A stretch of 64,000 nt of DNA from Oxytricha trifallax. Lineage: Eukaryota > Ciliophora > Spirotrichea > Sporadotrichida > Oxytrichidae. Both the position numbers and the translations under genes were made by a program. Within the stretch, counting starts at the first letter, position 1, and every line of letters begins with the position of its first letter. The notes beneath the pieces were generated by a model. The model searched no databases. It was not told where the DNA came from and was given only the letters and a program-made list of their open reading frames with translations. Positions 56,025-64,000 of the stretch are shown here, in pieces. The stretch is taken from positions 1 to 64,000 of the forward strand of contig ARYC01018599.1 in the NCBI GenBank assembly GCA_000711775.1, written 5' to 3'.

Positions 56025-57607
56025 TCAGTAGTTTGATTGAGTTTTTGATTGATAAAAGTAGACTATTAGTGCATACTTTATGAGGGTTTTAATAGGTTTA
56101 TGTAGGGGTTTAATGTTTAAATATTAGTATTTTAAGTGAGTATAACAAGCGAGTTTTTAAAATATTTCACACAAACATAGCTTAGAGTCATGTGGCAGTT
56201 CTCTGAAGTTTATCTTTCTAAGTTGATCTTTGATTGTTTCTATTGTTTGATAATTCTCTTAGCTTGGCTTGATAATAGTTGAGTATGCAAGTTCTCTGAG
56301 ACATCCATTTATTTTATTTTTATCGAGATATTACTTGATTCTCTGCTTAGAATCTCTCTACCCCCTGCAGCTAAAGTAATCGTTTCTTGGCATGTCGCTC
56401 TCTATGATTATTACTGCTAGAGCCCAGATATCCCATTAAGTATCTCCATCTCTCCAATCCTCTCTCTCTGGGAAATATCCAGGATGCCGTAAACATTTCC
56501 TTATGCAGAGGCTTGCACTCTTTGAGCTCTGTTGAAGTCAATAATATAAACTCTAAGAGGCTGAAAGTTCATCATGATGTTCTCTGGCTTTAAGTCTCTA
56601 TGAACATAACCTAGCTTGTGAAGCTCTTCAATCCCCTCAACTATCTGCTATACTATCTAACCAATTTATCTCTGACATCTATTGTCAGATAAGAATTCTC
56701 TGTAAGTCATTTCAAGTAAAGGAAGCCTGAAGGCTACATGATCTTTACCAAGTAAAATAGCATCAAGCTAGATGATATGCCTGCACTCATTTAACTTTGC
56801 CTTTTAAAGAGCATAATACTAATTAGCAAATTCATTTGGAACTTGCCATCAGCAAGAAAGTAATTGAAAGGATATATCTTGTAAGCATATTAGTCATCTG
56901 TAATGACTCTCTTCTCTATTTTTTCTTCAAGAGTGAGGTAGCTTTCTAGGCAAGAATCTAAGTCAATAATTTTTAATATGGGAATCTTCATTGCCTCTAT
57001 TTTAACCATGATTTTATTGACCTCAGAGACTGGAAAGTTCTTGACTGCTTTCTTCATTTTAACTTACTTCTAGACTTAAACTCTAAGAGACTCCACTGGG
57101 TTTATTGATCTTCTCTTTTAGAGGAATCTATTCCCTGCAGGTTCATGAATAAAGACAAAACTTTGATTGTGCTTTTTCTTTAAGTGCACTTTGAGGTCTC
57201 TAGTATGAGAATATGGCTTCTCACAGAACTCACAGACATAATTCCCATCTTTCTTTTAATGCTTGAGATATAACCTTGACATATCGTTGTGTATATCTCT
57301 CAAGTGTCTCTTAAAAGTTGACTTGTAAGGAAAACATTATTGCATTCTTTGCATTAATAGTCAACTTTGGCTGGTATTTATTAATGCTCTATGGCGGGTT
57401 GTTAACCTCCTCCTCAATTTGCACAGCTTCTTTGATGACCTCCTACTTAAGTTATATTTAAATCTCAAAGCTAGACTGGTTAAAGTTGTCATAAGTAGGC
57501 TCCCAGTACAAGCGTCTCTAGTCTCAACTTTTCTTGGTTGCTGGAATGATAATTTTTTATTGACTTTACCCAAGTAATGCCGCTCTTCTCAAAAGGTTAG
57601 CGCTCAT
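56025..57607 (-). pseudogene. TBE 57-kDa zinc-finger/kinase protein, near-intact with breaks
   Basis: ATG 57607 reads MSANLLRRAALLGKVNKKLS. Two C2H2 fingers: a first, disrupted one (CKECNNVF ... FKRHLRDIH) and a perfect second (YVCEFCEKPYSHTRDLKVHL, KKKH). The kinase region has YAYKIYPFNYF, EELHKLGYVHRDLKPENIMM, VYIIDFNRAQ (DFN for DFG), GYFPEREDW and WDIWALAVIIIE. The C-terminal frame stays open into the terminal repeat (TGA at 56025). Frame changes at about 57580, 57330, 56860 and 56490 mark this copy as decaying although motifs are preserved. Substrate and role in transposition are unknown. Confidence 0.8.
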
Positions 57608-57769
57608 TTTAGTTTGCTGAAATATTTTATTATAATAATGATAAATTATACTTAGAAATACTATAATAGTCGAGTATAAGACACTGTGGTAGATTCTCGG
57701 CTGAGAGGTAAGAAAATTAAGAAGCCATAGAAGACTGTAAGTTGACATATTTTATGAGAATTTTATACA

Positions 57770-57985
57770 TTTTAGTAAATTAAAATACTCCTAATGAAGT
57801 TTTGTTTCTCTAGGAGGTCCTCCAAATCAAGTTTGAACTTAATTTGGAGGTAAGGTTATTAAAAATTTTTTAATTTAATATGCTCCTAATTAAGTTTTAA
57901 CCTTAAAATTTAACTCCTAATAAAGTTGAAACTTAATTTGGAGGACCTCCTAAAATAATTAAACATTATTAGGAGCAATTTAATG
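57770..57985. promoter_or_regulatory. Divergent intergenic region with CTCCTAATTAAG repeats
   Basis: Between the divergent kinase and 22-kDa genes. Several direct and inverted copies of CTCCTAAT(T/A)AAGTT and GGAGGACCTCC occur. Equivalent in position to 45488-45890 of the outer TBE. Confidence 0.5.
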
Positions 57986-58171
57986 GAGATAGATTGATAA
58001 AAATGGAAATCAATCTGTGAAACTGGAGCAAGTTTTTCAATGCTTCTCCCCATATCTATTCAAGATTGACCTCCAGTAGGTCCTCCCTATTTAGTAGTAA
58101 GATTTTAATAAACTTAGAATGGATATCCATAATTTTAAATTTCATTAACATTTCTAGAAAAAGGAAGCAAG

Positions 58172-58801
58172 ATGGAGTCTTTGAATGATGCAATGAAGAG
58201 AATTTAATCTCAAGATTTAATAGGAAAATATCGAAGTAAAGAGGACCTCTATAGATATTTGGTATAGCAAGGTAAGTTCTTAAGAAAATTAATAAATCCA
58301 TTATAGTTGGATTGTTCTTGCCGACTTAGGAGGGAACTAAAATCTCATTCTTAAAAGCCTTACTGAGTGAAGAAAAAAGCTTTTAAGTCTAATGAAATTA
58401 GGATGATAGAAATACCTAACTACCCTGAAATATCAGTGACAAACCTATATGACGATGCTATGAGTGATCCAGACGTAGCTCTCTACCTTCCATCAAAGCT
58501 ACAGCTCTCTAATAAGTTGCCAGAGAGAAACTTCTTCCTTGGTGTTCTTGCAACTCTGAAACCTGAGTACTTAAATGAAGTTATTTAAGAAGCTCACAAG
58601 AAACGATACAGCATCTCTCCTGAAGAAAAAGAGAAGCAAAGTATTAAAATAAGTGATACCTGGCCGTAGGAACTTCAAAAACATCCTTTAATCTCAAGTA
58701 AGCTTAGTCCTCTAACTTTATAGAAAACCTGGTACTGCAATATACTTGATGAAAGAGCGCAGCAAATTAAACAGAAAGAGAAAGTCTCAAGTAAAGCATG
58801 A
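58172..58801 (+). pseudogene. TBE 22-kDa protein, two exons, one frame shift
   Basis: Exon 1 from ATG 58172 reads MESLNDAMKRIQSQDLIGKY, RSKEDLYRYLVQQ. The intron (58272-58306, 35 nt) runs GTAAGTTC to TTATAG. Exon 2 reads GLFLPTQEGTKISFLKALLS, then at the A-run near 58368-58374 the frame slips by one and continues IEIPNYPEISVTNLYDDAMS ... NFFLGVLATLKPEYLNEVIQ ... SSKA, TGA at 58799. About 198 codons, as expected for 22 kDa. Intron position and core match the intact inner-TBE gene at 48326-48911. The last ATG (58403) would give a 132-aa product. Confidence 0.8.
58272..58306 (+). other. 35-nt intron in TBE-C 22-kDa gene
   Basis: GTAAGT donor, TTATAG acceptor; same position as in the inner TBE. 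Confidence 0.75.
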
Positions 58802-58961
58802 ATTGAGTAAGAGACTCTACAAGATTTCTAAAAGCCAAACGAGATGAACATAGATGCAGGGCTGGCACTAAGAGAAGAAACATGGGCCCAAGCAAGCCTT
58901 AAGAGGAAGAAAAGAAAGAGAAGCCAAATCCCTTTACGGGCAATTTAATATGTGAACTTAT

Positions 58962-60011
58962 TCATTCGTTTAAATCTAAAACTTATTTATAAACACAAAA
59001 TCTCCCTTCTCTTGCGCACACTTTAGCTTTCTCATCACTGACTCTCTTAGCAGCACTCTCAATAAAATCGACTGGATCTATCGTTAAATCATGCATCAGA
59101 TGGTAGAGCAGCAATTTCTTATAATGACCTTTCAATAACCCCCAATATAATTCAATTCCATTGAACTAAGGGCTGTAAGGAACATTAAATACAGGTGTTA
59201 TATTTAGCCTTTCATATTCCTTCCTTGAGTCTTTAGTTTTATGAACTGACAAGTTATCAACGAATAGAATAATCTCTTAGTCAGCGTACTTATCTCTGAG
59301 TTATTGCAAGAACTTAATATATTATTCAGTCTTTATAGAACGAGGGTGAATAACATAAGTCTCGAGGCCACTATCTTCACTTATTCCACCAAGAATAGCA
59401 TGAGTTTACACCTTAACCTTTTAGTCATAAACTTCTATATTACTATACCTCTTGTACCAAGACCTTGATATAAAGGTATTGAATGTAAATACTGCCTCAT
59501 CAGCGTGTATGAACTTTATATTATGCTCTTAAGACCTCTTCATTAAATCGAATATATAATTTAAATTAATCTTATAAAATGGAACATTAAAGTCAATCAC
59601 TCTCTTAATGCGATTGACTGTCTTGTAAGATATTCCGTTCTTTTTATATATGTTCGCTATAGATTAAGCAGAGATGTGAAGCTCAGGAAATTGGCGATGA
59701 AACATCACAGCCCTCTAGGCTAGAGAGAAATGAGCCCAGTATTTAAGAGTCTTATCATTAATAAGATATTCAATATGATGCTGCTAAAATTTTAAGGGTC
59801 TCTTAGGCTTAGAATTAAGATGCTATCTCTTTAAATTCAATGCTAATAGACAGTGAGACCTCACAGTTGCTGGAGATTTATGGAGTAGCCTTGCTATAGA
59901 CGTATAATTCAGAACAGGCTTGAGTTATTCACTATATTCATAACATCCATATCGCAACTTAAACAATAAATCTATATACTCACTGTCATAAACTGATCCC
60001 AAACCTGGCAT
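58962..60011 (-). CDS. TBE 42-kDa DDE transposase, intact
   Basis: ATG 60011 to TGA 58962: 1,050 nt, 349 aa, with no frame break; about a dozen TAA/TAG codons are read as Gln. The N-terminal half (YTSIARLLHKSPATVRSHCL) looks like the DNA-binding helix-turn-helix. The Tc1/mariner-type catalytic triad is visible: KFIHADEAVF (first Asp), EIILFVDNLSVHK (second Asp), SPQFNGIELYWGLLK (Glu). It acts in the nucleus on TBE ends; TBE transposases are expressed during Oxytricha development and needed for accurate genome rearrangement. The start sits about 115 bp inside the right terminal repeat. The neighbouring TBE-A copy is the same gene, decayed. Confidence 0.95.
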
Positions 60012-60129
60012 ATACTCACTTAAATTACTAATATTGAAACATTAAACCCTTACATAAACCCTAATAAAGTATGCACTAATAGTCTACTTTTATCAATCAA
60101 ACTACTGAAAGAGTTTTGGGGTTTTGAAT

Positions 60130-60980
60130 AGTTGAATTCATAAAAAAAGTATAATAAATTTATATTTTATTCACATAAAACATAATTTTAAATTCTATTA
60201 TAAGATCTAAACTCAGATGCCTAAGATTGTATGTATAAGAAATTATTTAAGAAGAAGAAATAAATAAAAAATGTTTAAATAAATTATAGCTGTATATTAA
60301 TTTAATTTTTTTTATCATTCTTTTACAAAAAATAAAATATAAAACTACTTTTAATTTTATTCATTAATATTATATGTAAAACGATACTTAAGTAAAAAGT
60401 TAATAAATGTTATATAGAATTTATTTATCTTTTTTATAAGATTTTTTATTTTAATAAGATAAATATAGAGATTTTATGATTTTAATTGTATTTCTATTCA
60501 ATAATTCATAAAAAATTAATGCCAAATTCTATGCTAAAAAAAAAATTATAAAAATGAAATATTAAGATATAGCCCATTTATCAAGCAGACAAAAAGATTT
60601 ATAGCTATATAAATGAAATTATAAAATAATAATCTCTCTTTTTATAATTCATAAATTTATAAATATTTATAATGATAAAGAAACTTTAACCATTAAAATT
60701 TATTAATCACTTTAGGGTAATTTGAGGGATTTAATCTTGGAGATGTAAATTAAATAATTATTAATTACTTATTGATATAAAAATAATAAAAACTAATATT
60801 TTTATAATTATTTTATTTCCTCCATTTAATCGAACTGTCTAAAAGATCATGGCAGTTATATAAATTATTAGAATTTCTATTGTATAAATAAGCCCATAAG
60901 ATTTTATTTTCTAATGGTATGCACTTAAGTATTCCATTATTTTATTTATAGATAAATCCAATTTTAATTTGAATTCATTA
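60130..60980. other. AT-rich stretch without a supported gene
   Basis: AT-rich sequence after the TBE, possibly containing the 3' remnant of the LINE in its first bases. No gene recognised. Confidence 0.5.
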
Positions 60981-61265
60981 TCAAATTAAATGATTTATTA
61001 TTAATTAAAATATAAAATATAATTCCTTCTCGAGTTTTTTGTCTTTATACTTCATTGAGAGGAATTCTATCTCATATGATTCTTAAAATAATATTACTTA
61101 AATTGTAATTTAATTTTTATATTCAGTGAGAGAGGAAAGTAAATTTTGGAATGCATGGTCGGTTTCTATATTCTCTAAATTTACTTCGCATTAATTTTTA
61201 TCATTAAATGCCTGTATTGCATTATCAACATTTTCTAAACTTAAGAAATTAAAATACAAGCTCAT
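60981..61265 (-). CDS. Unidentified 94-aa acidic/helical protein
   Basis: ATG 61265 reads MSLYFNFLSLENVDNAIQAF, then NDKNQCEVNLENIETDHAFQ and SLTEYKNQITIQVILFQESY, to TGA 60981, with several UAR Gln codons. Coding character is good in the first 70 residues; the C-terminus is hydrophobic. Coiled-coil-like. Isolated in AT-rich DNA. No family recognised. Confidence 0.45.
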
Positions 61266-63220
61266 TAAATATTTGTGGGATATAACAATAATAAAATTAA
61301 AGGATAAAAACTTAGAAAATGTAGAAAAAATATTAATAAATTTGCAATGAAACATAAAAAATGACATTAAATAAAAGCAAATTTGATAAAATTGTCTTAT
61401 TAAATGAAAATAATTAATTGACTTACTTTATAAATCTTGGAAAACATATTTTAAATAATAAAAGTTAAAGTTACTTAACTCTACATCAAGCAGCTCACGA
61501 TTTTTAGAGATAATATATGAAATACAATTTATTCTTTATAATTTAAAAAATTTTTAAGTTTATTCCTTCTATAAATTTTAAAATATAAAACTAAACTGGA
61601 ATGTTTCGCCATTTTCATATATCGATGTTTTAATTAAATGCCTTGATAGAAATATGAGTTGGTTAAATAGTACTGAGCTTAAATTAATGAAATATTATTA
61701 TCTCGAAAACATATTTTATAATCGTAAATATAAAAGATCATGACCATGTAATTAGAATTATGCTATTTTACAAAAAAACGAAATTTAAAGTCTCAAAGGA
61801 CGGTTAAATATTAAAAATAAATATTTATCAAATATAAATCTTCATTTTTTTAGAATTAAAAAAATCATTAATTTTTTAGATTTTTATTATGATAAAGATC
61901 ATTTTACTAAGTTGTAGTCTTTAGCATATTTAAGAGAGAACTAATATATTGGTCTATTTTTTCATCTTAATTCATTAAAGAAGGTGGCTTACATATTTTA
62001 AATCAAACTTAATCAAGAATTTAAAGAAAATTCGATACTTTTATGAAATTTAAATTATAACTCGCCATATTTTTTTTGACATTTTTATCAATCAAATAAA
62101 ATAAATATTTGCTTCATTAAAAACAAATAAAATCTATTTTTCTAGAAATATACAAATGAATTTTTATTTTTATCGAAATTAAATATGAGAAACTTTTTGT
62201 CAAAAAAATTCTGTTTTCAATATTAATCTAACAATTGATTGAAAAAAATTGAATTTAAATCTTTTCATTAACTCACAATTTGTTTAATATAAAATAAACC
62301 TCTCCTAATTAATTATTGAATTTTGTAAATTCAATAAAGCTATTAAAAGTTCTATTAATAAAATAATAATATAAAATCAGTAATATTCTACTAATATTTG
62401 TAAAACTATGGTGTTAAAGGATGTTATTCGAAAAAAGGACTAATTTAATAGAATAGGATAAATGAATCATACTAAAATTTAATTTCATTTTTAATAAGTA
62501 TAATTTGCCCAAAAATATAATTTACATCAATTATATTAAAGCTTTCTCAGAACTACGATTTTATTTATGATTGTTTTAATTGAGAAACAATGATTAAAAC
62601 TTATAAGATAGGTTAAACATAAAAAGTTATGTATAGACTATTATTGAATTCAACTTTTTTATAGGTAGGGTAACTTCATAACTACTATTTAGAACTCATT
62701 ATTTTTAACACCAAATTTAAAGTTAAGTGAAAATTATTTAAGATTTGATATAATTGATGAATAACATAAATCTTAAATTCATTTAGCATGATTAATTTTT
62801 TATAAATAAATGCATTAATGATTGCTTGTACATTATATATTAGAATGATTATGTTTTATTGTGTCCTTTCATTTAAATTTCTTGACTACACATATTCTTT
62901 CTTTACATGTAAATGGGTTTATAAGATATAACTTTTTAACATTATGACTGATTAAAAATATTTGCAACTAAAAAATCTTAAAATGATTATCTTGTTGAAA
63001 CAAATTAAAATCTTAATTAAAAAAATAAATGAAATTGAGTTTAAAAGTACTAAAATGGGTATTATTAAAGAATGAACTTATAATTGGTAGTTTTAAAAAT
63101 TTAAATGTGTGATATTCTATAATTAACTCTAGAGTGGAATTATAAATACAAATAATAAAATGTAAAAATATAATACTTTCAAAATTAAAACAAATTTTAA
63201 TATAATATACATGTCAAAAA
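61266..63220. other. AT-rich stretch without a supported gene
   Basis: Nearly 2 kb of strongly AT-rich DNA. No gene, repeat or RNA recognised; typical of germline-eliminated spacer. Confidence 0.5.
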
Positions 63221-63310
63221 TGGAATAAAGAGCAGGGAAGTGAAGGATGGACAGCCACATTCATTGGGAACCGAGAAAATGACCAGCAGTAGACTTTGGT
63301 AGAGCTGATT

Positions 63311-63500
63311 TCAGGCTTAGCATTGTTGCCAGTAAAGCCCTAGCAAAACCGGGGATTTTCCAAGTAAGCCAGAAAAACCTGTAAGATCCTTGTATCGCAC
63401 GCATCCTTAGCATCCCAGATTCATGCGGAGGCCACTTCCAGTAGCAAGATTAATGAATTCATCTGCAGATAGAGTGTAATAAAATTGGATGCACGGAGAT
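63311..63500 (-). CDS. Coding block in GC-rich island (second frame)
   Basis: The minus frame reads YTLSADEFINLATGSGLRMN, LGCQGCVRYKDLTGFSGLLG and KSPVLLGLYWQQCQA, to TGA at 63311. It overlaps the end of the 63459-64000 frame, so a frame change or segment junction lies near 63460-63500. GC drops sharply left of about 63220, the likely edge of the island. Confidence 0.5.
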
Positions 63501-64000
63501 GTTTCTCATTTTTAAGCCAGCATTCTTCGGGTTCAAATTTAACCTCAGCTTCCTATTAACCCATCCATACAAAGGACCGTTTGAGCGCTGGTACTTCTCG
63601 GGAGTGATGCCAATAATAGGATGGAGTGAGTGGATTCGTTCAGCCGTAAGACTCTTAGGAATGTCACTGACGTTGGCGATGATGAACTAAATCGATCGGG
63701 CTCTCAAAGGATTGCCGCCCACGAATTGAGGCTTATTTGAATATATGATGACCTTATCTGTCTTGTATAGTTTACTCGCTATATTTATTAATAACTTAAA
63801 ATGTAATTTAAATTACCGATTGCTGTAAATAAATTGTGTAGCCGGGTTTATTCTCCTTCCGTGCGTAATTGATACTCTCTGTTAGGCAGGAGTATGGCCG
63901 CAACCAGTATCATGCCTAGACGAGCTGATCTATTAAAAAGCAGTGTTGCCATGAGAGGTTCTCTGCTCCGTCTATATAATATGAGAGATGGGTGATGCAC
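63459..64000 (-). CDS. Open frame running off the window, macronuclear-destined candidate
   Basis: TGA-free from the window end to 63459, about 180 codons: SISHIIQTEQ-type start region, RHDTGCGHTPAQQRVSITHG, KVIIYSNKPQFVGGNPLRAR, IIANVSDIPKSLTAERIHSL, HPIIGITPEKYQRSNGPLYG and NRKLRLNLNPKNAGLKMRNI. GC is high except in an AT-rich gap at about 63785-63835, which is in frame and may be an internal eliminated sequence or intron. Balanced composition makes this a convincing gene segment. I do not recognise the protein. The plus-strand ORF at 63499-63690 is its shadow. Confidence 0.6.

Larger units (their letters stand above)
56007..60126. mobile_element. Complete canonical TBE transposon (TBE-C), 4,120 bp
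   Basis: Starts CAAAACCCCAAAACCC and ends with the complement; terminal inverted repeats extend about 75-115 bp with small indels (CAGTAGTTTGATTGA, AGACTATTAGTGCATACTTT). Size, ends, AAT duplication and three-gene layout fit Oxytricha TBEs: kinase/zinc-finger (57-kDa type) on the minus strand next to the left end, 22-kDa on the plus strand, 42-kDa transposase on the minus strand next to the right end. It is inserted in a LINE. The same lineage as TBE-A at 1-1351. Confidence 0.95.
56004..60129. repeat. AAT target-site duplication of TBE-C
   Basis: AAT at 56004-56006 and 60127-60129 directly outside the element, the 3-bp ANT duplication typical of TBE insertions. Confidence 0.85.

Noticed and set aside
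63499-63690. Plus-strand 63-aa ORF as the gene
   Set aside because: The antisense minus frame is longer, runs off the window and has better residue composition.
1-64000. CRISPR arrays, rRNA, tRNA genes, bacterial operons
   Set aside because: No regularly spaced repeats, no tRNA-like folds or rRNA segments recognised; gene style is ciliate germline.

Overview
The window looks like germline (micronuclear) DNA of a spirotrich ciliate, most likely an oxytrichid such as Oxytricha or Stylonychia. Four observations support this. (1) Real genes only read through if TAA and TAG are translated as glutamine and TGA is the sole stop. (2) Telomere-like C4A4 repeats sit inside the sequence, as the ends of TBE (telomere-bearing element) transposons. 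(3) The sequence is very AT-rich, with scattered short islands of higher GC and coding character. (4) Introns are tiny (34-41 nt, GTAAG...TAG/CAG). Every coding call below uses the UAR=Gln code.

Layout. 1-1351 is the end of a TBE. 1.35-44 kb is AT-rich DNA with many short, often decayed coding islands. These include an MT-A70 methyltransferase-like gene (2.1-2.7 kb), a thioredoxin-like gene (6.6-7.3 kb), a GC-rich island (4.2-4.8 kb), several coiled-coil protein fragments (9.4-16.5, 22.5-27 kb), a denser locus at 18.1-19.5 kb, a membrane-protein locus at 31.9-32.7 kb, and a 601-bp near-perfect palindrome with an 11-bp target duplication (34.3-34.9 kb). A basic/acidic-tailed domain preceded by a conserved mini-intron recurs at about 13.1, 22.5, 26.9, 28.8 and 42.3 kb; related intron sequence occurs at 35.1 kb.

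43.9-52.3 kb is a nest of transposons. An outer TBE-like element carries two outward-facing zinc-finger/kinase genes and no transposase. Its right-hand kinase is split by a complete 5,250-bp TBE of another lineage (46503-51752) with 306-bp terminal inverted repeats, a DDE transposase, an intact intron-containing 22-kDa gene and a zinc-finger pseudokinase. 52.7-53.2 kb holds coiled-coil coding sequence. 53.3-56.0 kb is a LINE (endonuclease plus reverse transcriptase), cut by a third, canonical 4,120-bp TBE (56007-60126, AAT target duplication) whose transposase is fully intact. 60.1-63.2 kb is AT-rich with one good small ORF. 63.3-64.0 kb is a GC-rich coding island running off the end, probably macronuclear-destined sequence.

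In family terms, TBE transposases are known to take part in programmed genome rearrangement in Oxytricha, and MT-A70 proteins make N6-methyladenine in ciliates. Nothing in this window proves that these particular copies act together. No rRNA, tRNA or CRISPR was recognised.
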